NCBI RefSeq assembly: GCF_000737715.1
Contig: NZ_JPRN01000014.1
Coordinates: forward strand, 1-64,000
Origin: Chryseobacterium sp. JM1
Lineage (GTDB): Bacteria; Bacteroidota; Bacteroidia; Flavobacteriales; Weeksellaceae
DNA length: 64,000 nt
Direction of reading: 5' to 3'
Below, in pieces: positions 51,234-59,480 of this stretch. Every line of letters begins with the position of its first letter. Within the stretch, counting starts at the first letter, position 1. The translations under genes and the position numbers were made by a program. The notes below the pieces were generated by a model. The model saw only the letters and a list, made by a program, of their open reading frames with translations. It ran no database searches and had not been told where the DNA came from.

Positions 51234-52472
51234 ATGAACAAACAATTGTTGACATTCTTATTGGGTGTCATTTTATGCGTACAATTATCTGCGCAAAATA
51301 ACTTTGAAAAAGGTTATATTATTAACAATGACGGCAGCAAGGTCGAAGGATTGATTAAAAATATGGACTGGAACAGGTCTCCTATCCAGATAGAATTCAA
51401 GCAGGATAACAGTGCAGTTTCCAAGCTGGTAGGGATTGATGCTATAAAAGAATTTGAAGTAGATGGAAAGGCAAAATACGTAAGATCTGAGGTGGAGATT
51501 GATATGTCCAGTGATGATACCAGCTCTTTGGATGATGAGGAAAAACCTTCATACACTAAAAAGACGGTCCTTCTTAAAGTTATTGTTGAGGGAGAATATA
51601 CTTTATATGGATACAGTAATGAAAACATAAAACGTTTTTTCTATCAGAAAGAAGATACAAAAGAACCGTTGGTTTTTAAAAGATACATGATTTCAGGATC
51701 AAGTATTGCTAAAAATAATACATACATCAAGCAACTACAAGCTTTATCAAACTGTGAAAACGTTAAAGCTTCGCAAATATCAGGTCTTGAATACAGAGAA
51801 AGTGATTTGAGAGATCTTTTCATCAAATTCAACAGCTGTAAAAACGCAGATTATAAGAGTTTTGAGGAAAAAGAGAAGAAGAGCTTTTTCCATGTGTCGC
51901 TAAGACCGGGAGCGAACTTTTCATCTTTAGAGATTACCAATCAGAAAAAAGCAGATATTTTCTCATCAGATTTTGGAAGCCAGACGAATTTCAGAATCGG
52001 GGTAGAGCTTGAATATGTAATGCCGTTTAACAATAACAAATGGGCAATTATATTAGAACCTACTTATCAGTATTTCAAGAAGACAGAAAAAGATGTTCCT
52101 ACTACTACGATTTTAGGTGAAACTGTATCAAACAAAGCAACCGTAAAATATTCTTCAGTTGAAATTCCTGTTGGTGTTAGATATTACGCATTTCTAAGTG
52201 AGAAATCTAAATTGTTCTTCAATGCTTCATTTATTTTTGATATCCCTGTGGGAGAATCTGAAGCGGTATTCCAAAGGTATCAGTTTGCTGACGAAAAAAT
52301 AAAGATAGGATCTGCGGCCAATTTCGGATTTGGAGTAGGTTATAAATACAATGACAGATTCAGTGTAGAATTCAATATGCACACGAAAAGAAGTATATTT
52401 GAAGATGACAGCAGTACGTATTCTGCAGACTACAAAAACTTCTCTGTTATATTAGGATACACTCTATTTTAA
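51234..52472 (+). CDS. Outer-membrane beta-barrel protein (PorT-like)
   Basis: 412 aa from the ATG at 51234 (MNKQLLTFLLGVILCVQLSAQ signal peptide); upstream in-frame ATGs add a non-signal leader. First half: a soluble domain with NNFEKGYIINNDGSKVEGLI, a pattern common to a Bacteroidota family of unknown role, and an Asp/Ser-rich acidic stretch. Second half (about 220-412): eight to ten amphipathic strands ending in a beta-barrel signature, FSVILGYTLF, typical of the outer membrane beta-barrel/PorT-like family. Function unknown. Confidence 0.85.
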   Translation: MNKQLLTFLLGVILCVQLSAQNNFEKGYIINNDGSKVEGLIKNMDWNRSPIQIEFKQDNSAVSKLVGIDAIKEFEVDGKAKYVRSEVEIDMSSDDTSSLDDEEKPSYTKKTVLLKVIVEGEYTLYGYSNENIKRFFYQKEDTKEPLVFKRYMISGSSIAKNNTYIKQLQALSNCENVKASQISGLEYRESDLRDLFIKFNSCKNADYKSFEEKEKKSFFHVSLRPGANFSSLEITNQKKADIFSSDFGSQTNFRIGVELEYVMPFNNNKWAIILEPTYQYFKKTEKDVPTTTILGETVSNKATVKYSSVEIPVGVRYYAFLSEKSKLFFNASFIFDIPVGESEAVFQRYQFADEKIKIGSAANFGFGVGYKYNDRFSVEFNMHTKRSIFEDDSSTYSADYKNFSVILGYTLF

Positions 52473-52491
52473 TTAAACACATAAAGAATGT

Positions 52492-52525
52492 AAAAAAGGT
52501 ACCGTTTCAAACGGTACCTTTTTTT
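52492..52525. terminator. Terminator between beta-barrel gene and DUF3822 gene
   Basis: AAAAGGTACCGTTT / AAACGGTACCTTTT perfect stem around a single-base loop and T7; convergent genes. Confidence 0.92.
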
Positions 52526-52531
52526 ATATGA

Positions 52532-53248
52532 TTAATTAAGGATAAAATTCTTATTGGGAACGTTGTCGTAAACAATTTTCATATTCTTGACGAACTTCTG
52601 AAGTTCAGAAATAAAAGTTTCATTTTCCGTAGTCTCACCGTACGCATAAAAGTTGGTTTCATTGATTCCAAAGCCAATTTTACTGAGGGTAAACATCACG
52701 AAATAAAGAAAATCTACTTCAGAATTCACATCCAGATTATTGTATAAAATCACCTTCCTGTTATCGATGGCAAAAAACTCACACTGGTTGTGGTATAAAT
52801 TGATATGAATTTCTTTATTGTTTTTATTATTGATAGAATTTAAAAACTTCTCTCCCGAAAAATTAAAATGAACCGGAACCGCCAGCTCTTTTATTTTCTT
52901 ATAAAAGTTTTTAGGGAACGTATAATAAAACTGTACTCCGAATCTTTTATTCACAGAAAGCATCAGCTCTTCTTTCTCCTTGTCTGCAGGAGCATTGAAG
53001 GCAATCAGTTCAAACCCCGCATCATGTTCTGAAAACCCTTCCGGCATCAGGGTAAAATGATTCAGTGCAGAGATCACATGGATCTCTTCAAACCTTTGTT
53101 TAAGAAGAATTTCATCAAGTCTATCCTCGATGAGATTTTCCGGTGTTTCTTCAGTAACGAAATAAGACTTTTCCTCCAGAATGCTTTTGTTCTTTGCAAT
53201 CTGGCAGATTAATCCGTCTTTGGTAAAAAGTAAATTAAGTACGTTCAT
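52532..53248 (-). CDS. DUF3822-family protein
   Basis: 238-aa cytosolic protein of the DUF3822 family, found in Bacteroidota commonly near rsmD and coaD. It begins MNVLNLLFTKDGLICQIAKN and has an ASKHA-ATPase-like pattern of strands, with KEIHINLYHNQCEFFAIDNR and KVILYNNLDVNSEVDFLYFV as the conserved middle. Function unknown. Its promoter box TAAATTTG (53262-53269) overlaps the stop of the upstream Smr gene. Confidence 0.85.
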   Translation of the reverse strand: MNVLNLLFTKDGLICQIAKNKSILEEKSYFVTEETPENLIEDRLDEILLKQRFEEIHVISALNHFTLMPEGFSEHDAGFELIAFNAPADKEKEELMLSVNKRFGVQFYYTFPKNFYKKIKELAVPVHFNFSGEKFLNSINNKNNKEIHINLYHNQCEFFAIDNRKVILYNNLDVNSEVDFLYFVMFTLSKIGFGINETNFYAYGETTENETFISELQKFVKNMKIVYDNVPNKNFILN

Positions 53249-53261
53249 ATTTCAATTGATG

Positions 53262-53269
53262 CAAATTTA
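53262..53269 (-). promoter_or_regulatory. -7 promoter box of the DUF3822 gene
   Basis: TAAATTTG on the minus strand, a perfect TAnnTTTG match, 13 nt before the start codon and overlapping the end of the preceding gene. Confidence 0.55.
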
Positions 53270-53761
53270 GTGAAATTCTATCATAACGGCACCTGATTGA
53301 TGGTGAAGTATTTCCTTATTGTAAAAATCAATATCCGACTGGCTTTCCAAAACATCCATAACCATTCTCTGCAGCGTTCCGTCACCAATGCCATGCACGA
53401 TCTCTAACCTTTTCAGGTTATGTTTTCTACAGAAATCAAGGACTTCCATTAATTTTGCTTTTTGAATGAACAGCCTTTCAAAACTGTCATAATCACTGGG
53501 ATTTTTAACCATATGATGAAAATGCAGGTCGAGAACCATGTGATTTTTCTGATGCTTTTTAGAAACTACTTTCTTCGGTTCTGCTTTTTTAACTACGCGA
53601 ATGTTTTCATAAAGATCGGCATCTTTTGGAACCAGCTTTTCTTTTGAATACTGATAGGTGAATCCATATTCATCTTTAAAAACAACGATATTGCCTTTCA
53701 CAGAAGTGATTGTCCCGCTTAAATTTTCATCTACCACAGAAACTTTGTCCCCGATTTTCAT
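53267..53761 (-). CDS. Smr-domain protein
   Basis: 164 aa from the ATG at 53761 (MKIGDKVSVVDENLSGTITS). N-terminal small barrel of the DUF2027 type (about 1-50), Lys-rich linker, then an Smr domain (about 80-164) with VLDLHFHHM and HGIGDGTLQRMVMDVL, the LDLHG- and HGxG-like elements. Smr domains are nucleic-acid nicking endonucleases; those fused to MutS2 rescue stalled ribosomes. The conserved LDLHG reads LDLHF here, so activity may differ. Starts 32 nt after the metallophosphoesterase stop on the same strand. Confidence 0.88.
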   Translation of the reverse strand: MKIGDKVSVVDENLSGTITSVKGNIVVFKDEYGFTYQYSKEKLVPKDADLYENIRVVKKAEPKKVVSKKHQKNHMVLDLHFHHMVKNPSDYDSFERLFIQKAKLMEVLDFCRKHNLKRLEIVHGIGDGTLQRMVMDVLESQSDIDFYNKEILHHQSGAVMIEFH

Positions 53762-53793
53762 GTATTGTGCCTCTTCTTTTATTATTTTCAAAA

Positions 53794-54291
53794 TTAGTTC
53801 TTCGGTCCCAGTTCAATGATCTCAAGATCTTTCACTTCATCGCCTTCCACCACAAAGCGCATCATGGTTCTCACCTTATGCCATCCCTGTTTTCCGCAGG
53901 CTCCCGGGTTCAGATGAAGAAGATTATTCTTTTGATCAAACATCGCCTTCAGAATATGAGAATGTCCTGAAATAAATAGCTTCGGAGCCTTTTCAGAGAT
54001 TTCCTTATTGGTGAGCGGCGTATATTTTCCTGGGTAACCTCCGATATGGATCATCAGAACTTCAAGATCTTCACAGAAAAAACGGTTCACTTCAGGAAAC
54101 TCTGCCCTGATTTTTGCGTTGTCTATATTTCCGTAAACTCCCTTTAATGGCTTTATCTTTTCCAGTTCTTCAATAACTTCGATGCTTCCAAAATCTCCGC
54201 AATGCCAGATTTCATCGACCTGAGACGCGTATTCTAAGATACGGTCATCTATATAAGAGTGGGAATCGGAAAGCAGAAGGATTTTTGTCAT
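53794..54291 (-). CDS. YfcE/MJ0936-family metallophosphoesterase
   Basis: 165-aa dimetal phosphodiesterase. MTKILLLSDSHSYIDDRIL (Asp9, His11), IWHCGDFGS, GVYGNIDNAKIR, MIHIGGYPG and FISGHSHILKAM are the metal-binding motifs in order; LHLNPGACGKQGW is the family end. Start at 54291 because the promoter box TAACTTTG ends at 54310, after the earlier possible start. The physiological substrate is unknown. Confidence 0.93.
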   Translation of the reverse strand: MTKILLLSDSHSYIDDRILEYASQVDEIWHCGDFGSIEVIEELEKIKPLKGVYGNIDNAKIRAEFPEVNRFFCEDLEVLMIHIGGYPGKYTPLTNKEISEKAPKLFISGHSHILKAMFDQKNNLLHLNPGACGKQGWHKVRTMMRFVVEGDEVKDLEIIELGPKN

Positions 54292-54309
54292 GAAGATCTG
54301 AAATTTGTG

Positions 54310-54317
54310 CAAAGTTA
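54310..54317 (-). promoter_or_regulatory. -7 promoter box of the metallophosphoesterase gene
   Basis: TAACTTTG on the minus strand, a perfect TAnnTTTG match, 18 nt before the ATG at 54291. Confidence 0.6.
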
Positions 54318-54325
54318 GGAAAGAT

Positions 54326-54748
54326 TTATTTCTCAGCTATTTTAATAAATCTTTTTAACACCAAGCTATTATCCGGAAGTTTTGATACTATAAATTTACC
54401 ATTAATTGCTGGAAATTTGGGGTTGGTTATGATGATGGTGGTGTCAGAATCCATTTCCCAGATTCCACGATGGCGATACAGCTTTAATTTGTCAGCTTCA
54501 ATTCTTTCTATTATTGCCGTGGCACATGCCGGTTCCGCATTAAGTGATACAATTGTTCCATTCTTTTTAAACCGGATTCCACCCCATTTTTGATCAAAAG
54601 TTTTCTGACTTTTATAGATGTAAGTCAATCTATCTAATTTTGCCAGCTTCCATGTGTGGAAGAGAAATGAAGCATCAATCTTATTCTGACTTTTAAAGGA
54701 AAGAACTGCGAAACATACGAATAAAAGGCTATAAACTGATTTTTTCAT
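54326..54748 (-). CDS. Unknown exported protein, lipocalin-like
   Basis: Not firmly recognised. 140 aa with a signal peptide (MKKSVYSLLFVCFAVLSFKS). The mature part resembles small lipocalin-like proteins of Bacteroidota: a start like HTWKLAKLD, a strand IRFKKNGTIVSL, GIWEMDSDTTIIIT and a terminal SLVLKRFIKI. Divergent from the serine hydrolase gene. Role unknown. Confidence 0.75.
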   Translation of the reverse strand: MKKSVYSLLFVCFAVLSFKSQNKIDASFLFHTWKLAKLDRLTYIYKSQKTFDQKWGGIRFKKNGTIVSLNAEPACATAIIERIEADKLKLYRHRGIWEMDSDTTIIITNPKFPAINGKFIVSKLPDNSLVLKRFIKIAEK

Positions 54749-54800
54749 TCAGATACAATTGAAAGTAGGGAAAATAGATAAATTTTTCTCTGTTACAAAA

Positions 54801-54829
54801 TTTGGGTCGCTGAATATTTACTAAATTTG
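54801..54829 (+). promoter_or_regulatory. Promoter of the serine hydrolase gene (-33 and -7)
   Basis: TTTG at 54801-54804 and TAAATTTG at 54822-54829, spacer 17 nt. It excludes the in-frame TTG at 54827 as a start, leaving the ATG at 54845. Confidence 0.7.
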
Positions 54830-54844
54830 AGAAAATTAAAAAAA

Positions 54845-56386
54845 ATGAAGCAGAAATTTTCTTTTTTACTTTTTCTCGCAGCGGTAGGGCTCTTCAATGC
54901 TCAGGTTGAAGAAAAAAAATTGGATGAACTGATCCAGAATACCTTAAAAACTTTCGATGTACCCGGAATGTCCGTTGGGATCATAAAAGATGGAAAAGTG
55001 ATCTATTCCAAAGGTTTCGGACAACGCTCCTTAGCCACCAAACAACCGATGGATGATAATACATTGGTAGGAATCGCTTCTAACTCAAAAGGTTTTACCT
55101 GTACTGCCCTGGCTATTTTAGCGGATGAAGGAAAATTGAACTGGGACGATAAAGTTTCAAAATATATTCCTGAATTTCAGATGTACGATCCTTATGTTTC
55201 TCAAAATGTAACCATAAAAGATCTTATCACGCACAGAGCCGGATTAGGTTTGGGGCAGGGCGACCTGATGTTTTTTCCTGAAGGTGGAAGTATGACCGTT
55301 AATGATATTATTCACAACGTCAGATATCTGAAACCTGAAAATCCTTTCAGAACTAAATTAGACTATAATAATGTGATGTTTATCGTTGCCGGAGAAGTGA
55401 TCCACAGGATTTCCGGACTGAGCTGGGCGGAATTTATCGAGCAGAGAATTATGAAACCGGTTGGTATGACTTCAAGTTTTGGTAGTTATAGCAGAGCCAA
55501 AGCTGTAGCCAACAAGATCGATGCTCATGCTCCTGTAGATGGAAAAGCTATTGCCGTTCCACACGACTGGAATGAAACAGGAAATGCAGCAGGAGGAATT
55601 ATGAGTAACATTAAAGATATGACGACTTGGGCAGATTGTCTTTTAAATAATTTTACCACGAAAGACGGAAAAAAACTGGTTTCCGATAAAAATGTGCAAC
55701 AGTTATGGAGTTTACAGATTCCGGACAGAGTGGCTATGAAAAATCCATATGATACCAGCTTTTACGGGTATGGATTGGGATGGTTCCTGAGTGATGTAAA
55801 AGGACATAAGCAGATTCAGCATACAGGAGGTCTTATCGGAACGGTTACCCAGTTTACACTAATCCCGGATTTGAAATTGGGAATTGTAGTGCTTACCAAC
55901 CAGCAGTCAGGAGCTGCTTTCAACTCGATCACCAATACGGTGAAAGATTCTTACCTTGGAGTGGCAGACAGAAACTGGCTGAAAACTTACGGAGAAAGAA
56001 TGACGAAAGTTAATGCTGAGTATGATAAGCAGAAAAAAGAAGCCTTTGCTAAATCCGATGCCTTTAAAAAAGAAAAAAATCTTCAGCCGAAAGCAGAGCA
56101 GTTCGTAGGAAAATACAATGATCAATGGTTTGGAGATGTAGAAATTTCGCAGCAGGGAAATACCTATAGAATTTCATGTAAAAATTCTCCGCGTCTGAAA
56201 GGAGAACTCCTTCCTTATTCCAACAATTCATTCATCGTTAAGTGGGACGACAGAAGCTATGATGCCGATGCTTACATTGTTTTTAATTATGATGAAACCG
56301 GAAAAGCAGAATCTGCCAAATTAAAACCGATTTCAGATGTCACCGACTTCAGCTTCGATTTTGATGATCTGGATCTGAGAAGATAA
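54845..56386 (+). CDS. Serine hydrolase, class C beta-lactamase-related (S12)
   Basis: Exported penicillin-binding-like hydrolase of 513 aa. Signal peptide 1-19, S12 domain with the SxxK nucleophile motif in GIASNSKGFTC (Ser and Lys), YxN in LDYNNVMF, and an HTG box in IQHTGGLIG in place of KTG. A C-terminal DUF3471-like beta domain (about 420-513) follows. Relatives are esterases or D-amino-acid peptidases; real beta-lactamase activity is unlikely in this form. It would act in the periplasm. Confidence 0.9.
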   Translation: MKQKFSFLLFLAAVGLFNAQVEEKKLDELIQNTLKTFDVPGMSVGIIKDGKVIYSKGFGQRSLATKQPMDDNTLVGIASNSKGFTCTALAILADEGKLNWDDKVSKYIPEFQMYDPYVSQNVTIKDLITHRAGLGLGQGDLMFFPEGGSMTVNDIIHNVRYLKPENPFRTKLDYNNVMFIVAGEVIHRISGLSWAEFIEQRIMKPVGMTSSFGSYSRAKAVANKIDAHAPVDGKAIAVPHDWNETGNAAGGIMSNIKDMTTWADCLLNNFTTKDGKKLVSDKNVQQLWSLQIPDRVAMKNPYDTSFYGYGLGWFLSDVKGHKQIQHTGGLIGTVTQFTLIPDLKLGIVVLTNQQSGAAFNSITNTVKDSYLGVADRNWLKTYGERMTKVNAEYDKQKKEAFAKSDAFKKEKNLQPKAEQFVGKYNDQWFGDVEISQQGNTYRISCKNSPRLKGELLPYSNNSFIVKWDDRSYDADAYIVFNYDETGKAESAKLKPISDVTDFSFDFDDLDLRR

Positions 56387-56434
56387 ATAAGGATACATTT
56401 AAATTAATTAAATAACTTAATAATATTCAATAGG

Positions 56435-56457
56435 AACGGGCTTTAGCCCGTTTTTTT
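56435..56457 (+). terminator. Palindrome repeat acting as terminator of the serine hydrolase gene
   Basis: AACGGGC-TTTA-GCCCGTT (56435-56452) plus a T7 run. Preceded by ATTCAATAGG. The same word, with ATTCAATAG, occurs at both ends of the IS4-family element (57906-57930 and 59376-59400), so this is a solo copy of a repetitive palindrome used as terminator. Confidence 0.85.
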
Positions 56458-56490
56458 ATTAATCACAGGCAAACAGACTTTAGCCAAATC

Positions 56491-56525
56491 CTAAAAAAAG
56501 AGCTCCAATATTCGGTGGAGCTCTT
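56491..56525 (-). terminator. Terminator of the T9SS NHL-like gene
   Basis: AAGAGCTCC / GGAGCTCTT perfect 9-bp stem; on the minus strand T7 follows. Lies 128 nt beyond the stop at 56654. Confidence 0.75.
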
Positions 56526-56559
56526 CCGATGTAATAGATGATATGTGAGTAAAAAGTGG

Positions 56560-56657
56560 AAGAAAGAAGTCACTTAGATTCTAGAAAGAATGACTGTATG
56601 AACTATTAAGTCTAATCGTAACTTCAAACCTCCCTTTTCCAGCTTCCAGCCTTTTAA
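56560..56657 (+). repeat. Degenerate partial copy of the ~150-bp repeat family
   Basis: Ends with AACTTCAAACCTCCCTTTTC then CAGCTTCCAGCC, similar to the 3' portion of copy 2 at 49345-49497. The upstream part is not alignable by eye, so membership is tentative. It overlaps the last codons of the T9SS gene. Confidence 0.4.
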
Positions 56658-57706
56658 TTCTTAATAAATTTCTTAATAACATCCCCGATCTGGATAATAT
56701 AAGCCCCTTTTGTCAACTGGCTTACGTCAATAGAATCACGTTCCAGTTTTCCTGAAAGTACAAGGTTTCCAACCATCCCGAAAATCTTATAATCCTGTGA
56801 CGGAGCATTCATAACTTTTAAGGTTTCCTTAGCCGGATTGGGATAAATTGATGTTTTGCGGTCACGGTTTTTTTGATCTGAAACTGATAAAGCGGCCAAG
56901 TCTGCTTTTAAGACAGAACCTGCAAAAAAGTCAGTGACATAGATGAGATTGTCTTTCACAGCTAACCCGGAAGGATAATCAAATCCGGTAGAAACAAGAC
57001 CCGTGGAAACCGTTGAATTGGGCTGATTGATATTAATTTTAGACACTTTAGAAGCACCCGCTTCACAGATAAACAGATCTTTTCCATGGAAAGCAAGACC
57101 TGATGGGTAGCTTAATCCCTGTGCTATCGTAGTAGGACCGGTTGATGTAGTCATATCGAATTTTGAAAGTTTTCCTTCAAACCGTTCCGTAAAATAAATC
57201 ACATTATTAATAATCTCGATTTCAAACGGAGATTTTGCCGGGATCACATCAATAAGCTGAGGATTAGGCTGGCTTACATCTATTTTAGCAATTTTATTAT
57301 CTCCTTCAAGAGCCATATACAGTTCATTTCCTACGAATTCAAGACCAAGCGGACTGCTTATTCCACCCAGTATGACCTGCGGAATTGGGTGAGAAGTGGT
57401 AAGATCAACTTTTGAAAGTCTACCCGCACCAAATTCTGAAACATATAGAATATTATCCTTTAAGGCAAGACCATAAGGACGGTTCACTCCGGTTACCACA
57501 TCAACTGGCGGTGCACTGGGATCATCAAGATTTACTTTTACGACTTTGTCCAGATAATAAATACCGATATACATCGTATTACCGTCAATAACCATTGGAT
57601 TGGGTGTTCCAAGATTTTCAATAAATACATTGGCTGAAGCTTGAGAATACAATTTGTTTCCCGCTAAAAGCAGAACTAAAACTAAGAGATAAAATTGTTT
57701 TTTCAT
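56654..57706 (-). CDS. Secreted NHL/SMP-30-like propeller protein with T9SS sorting domain
   Basis: 350 aa from the ATG at 57706, fixed by the promoter box at 57738-57745 and a clean signal peptide (MKKQFYLLVLVLLLAGNKLY to YSQ). The body is a beta-propeller of repeated blades of about 42 residues with a consensus like N(x)IYFTERFEGKLSKFDMTT or DNLIYVTDFFAGSVLKADL, similar to NHL or YncE-like repeats. The last 70 residues are a type A sorting domain (SIYPNPAKETLKVMNAP). Secreted by T9SS; ligand unknown. Confidence 0.9.
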   Translation of the reverse strand: MKKQFYLLVLVLLLAGNKLYSQASANVFIENLGTPNPMVIDGNTMYIGIYYLDKVVKVNLDDPSAPPVDVVTGVNRPYGLALKDNILYVSEFGAGRLSKVDLTTSHPIPQVILGGISSPLGLEFVGNELYMALEGDNKIAKIDVSQPNPQLIDVIPAKSPFEIEIINNVIYFTERFEGKLSKFDMTTSTGPTTIAQGLSYPSGLAFHGKDLFICEAGASKVSKININQPNSTVSTGLVSTGFDYPSGLAVKDNLIYVTDFFAGSVLKADLAALSVSDQKNRDRKTSIYPNPAKETLKVMNAPSQDYKIFGMVGNLVLSGKLERDSIDVSQLTKGAYIIQIGDVIKKFIKN

Positions 57707-57737
57707 TTTATTTTTATTTAGAATAATTAAATTTAAA

Positions 57738-57745
57738 CAAAAGTA
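57738..57745 (-). promoter_or_regulatory. -7 promoter box of the T9SS propeller gene
   Basis: TACTTTTG on the minus strand, a perfect TAnnTTTG match, 31 nt before the ATG at 57706. The 308-nt gap to the transposase also holds the left end of the IS element. Confidence 0.6.
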
Positions 57746-57905
57746 ATTTATTAAAAATAAAATCCCGAGGGGTCTGACAAATATCATGAATAGAGGAAAA
57801 TGACTGTTCGTGTAAGACAATGTAGAATGATAACTGGAATTTATTCCAATTATCCTGTATATGAAATATCTAATTAGTAAATGATTTTTAATCGAATGTC
57901 CTGTT

Positions 57906-59400
57906 ATTCAATAGAAACGGGCTTTAGCCCAATGTCATTAAGTTAAGGGTCTAATGTTTTGATTTTCAGACGATTCACCTTGTTTATCTTATCTTTTTTT
58001 TCGTATATTTAACAGTGAATCAATCAGTTAAACCTAGACGAAAAAATATTAATGATATTTTATCTTCTCTTCAATGCGAAATTTCTCATAGTTTTACAAA
58101 GAAAAGATTTATAGTTAATGCTGAAGATTTCAGTAGAAACAGAAATCTTTCTTTTTCGGTAACGATTTTATTTATGATCAATTTTTTGACCAAAAGTTTA
58201 TCCCTTGAGATTGTTAACTTTTTAAGTTTTCTCAAGAGAAAAGAAATTCCTCAGAAATCATTCAGCAAGAGTGCTTTCGTGCAAGCCCGTAAAAAAATAA
58301 AACCTGAGGTCTTTCATTATCTGAATGAAAAACTGACCGAAGAATTTTACACTGACAATAGTGCCGTAAAAACAAGATTTTCTGGGAAACGCATTTTATC
58401 GGTGGATGGCTCTCGTTTAGTTCTTCCCAAAACAAAGGAGTTAGAAAAGATCTATGGTAAAACAAAGAATCAAACAGAGACTTATTCCGTTCAGGCCAAA
58501 GCTTGTGTAGTGTATGATGTGCTTAATAAGATAGCGATAGGTGGAATACTCTCATCTGTTGATACGGATGAGCGCATTCAGGCAAAAGAACTTTTTAAAT
58601 ATTGCAGAAAAGGAGACTTAATTATTTATGACAGAGGTTTTGCCTCGTTTGATTTTATCTACGAACATCAGCAGGCTGGTTTAGATTTTGTGATGCGTGT
58701 TCGTTTAGATTTTAATCAGGTTATAAAAGATTTTGTACTTAGGGGTAACTATTCTGAAATAGTAGATATGTATCCCTGGAAAAACTCCGATCTACGGACC
58801 AAAAACTATGATAAACTAACTTGCATAAAAGTAAGATTAGTACGTGTTATTTTACCAGGAGGTGAGATTGAAGTATTGGCAACTTCTCTTCAAAATGAAA
58901 AGCAGTATGCTGTTGAAATATTCAAAGAACTTTATTTTGAGAGATGGAAAATAGAAACTTTTTATGACGAGCTTAAAAACAAACTTAGGATAGAAGAGTT
59001 TTCGGGCTATTCAAATCAAAGTATACTGCAGGATTTTTATTCTACACTGTTGGTAAGTAATATTCAAAGCCTTATTATTGAAGAGCTTAATGAAGAACTT
59101 AAAGAAAAGCAAGGCTCTAAGAAGTACTGTTATAAAATAAATACATCTCTGTCTTATGGATTTTTTAAAAACAGAATTCTTGATTTACTTTTTTCTAAGA
59201 GAGATATAAGTGAGGCAATGGATGAATATAAAACTCTTTTAAAATCACATATAGTCCCTATAAGACCTGCTCGGTCACATCAAAGAAATACAGCAAAATA
59301 TAAAGCTAGGGCAAAGCCTATAATTACTAAAAATCACAAAGATAGCCTGTAATTGATTCTTAACTTAATGACATTGGGCTAAAGCCCACCCCTATTGAAT
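57906..59400 (+). mobile_element. IS4-family insertion sequence
   Basis: About 1.5 kb. Outer ends 57906-57947 and 59359-59400 are inverted: ATTCAATAG, a 4-6 nt variable part, GGGCTTTAGCCC, then AATGTCATTAAGTTAAG (identical in both inner halves). Which part is the true terminal repeat is unclear: the inner 17 bp may be the IS end and the outer palindrome its target, or all 42 bp may belong to the element. The transposase is intact. No direct target duplication recognised. Confidence 0.85.
58015..59352 (+). CDS. IS4-family transposase
   Basis: DDE transposase of 445 aa with a GTG start. The three acidic residues are in ILSVDGSRLVLPK, LIIYDRGFASFDFI and the YREK motif YFERWKIETFYDELKNK (Tyr-x2-Arg-x3-Glu-x6-Lys), the mark of the IS4 group. 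It is full length without stops or frameshifts, and the base composition is more AT-rich than neighbours by eye. It should act on the surrounding inverted repeats. Confidence 0.93.
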   Translation: MNQSVKPRRKNINDILSSLQCEISHSFTKKRFIVNAEDFSRNRNLSFSVTILFMINFLTKSLSLEIVNFLSFLKRKEIPQKSFSKSAFVQARKKIKPEVFHYLNEKLTEEFYTDNSAVKTRFSGKRILSVDGSRLVLPKTKELEKIYGKTKNQTETYSVQAKACVVYDVLNKIAIGGILSSVDTDERIQAKELFKYCRKGDLIIYDRGFASFDFIYEHQQAGLDFVMRVRLDFNQVIKDFVLRGNYSEIVDMYPWKNSDLRTKNYDKLTCIKVRLVRVILPGGEIEVLATSLQNEKQYAVEIFKELYFERWKIETFYDELKNKLRIEEFSGYSNQSILQDFYSTLLVSNIQSLIIEELNEELKEKQGSKKYCYKINTSLSYGFFKNRILDLLFSKRDISEAMDEYKTLLKSHIVPIRPARSHQRNTAKYKARAKPIITKNHKDSL

Positions 59401-59433
59401 TTTATCAGAAATATTTTACTCTTCTAATCTAAA

Positions 59434-59464
59434 AACAAAAAAACCGCTCCAAAAATGAAGCGGC
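59434..59464 (-). terminator. Terminator of lipA
   Basis: CCGCT (59444-59448) / AGCGG (59459-59463); on the minus strand followed by T7, 17 nt after the lipA stop. Confidence 0.8.
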
Positions 59465-59480
59465 TATATTTTCTATATTT

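Noticed and set aside
54845..56386. Beta-lactamase resistance gene
   Set aside because: The S12 fold is present, but the KTG box is HTG and a DUF3471-like tail is attached, features of esterase/peptidase relatives rather than AmpC.
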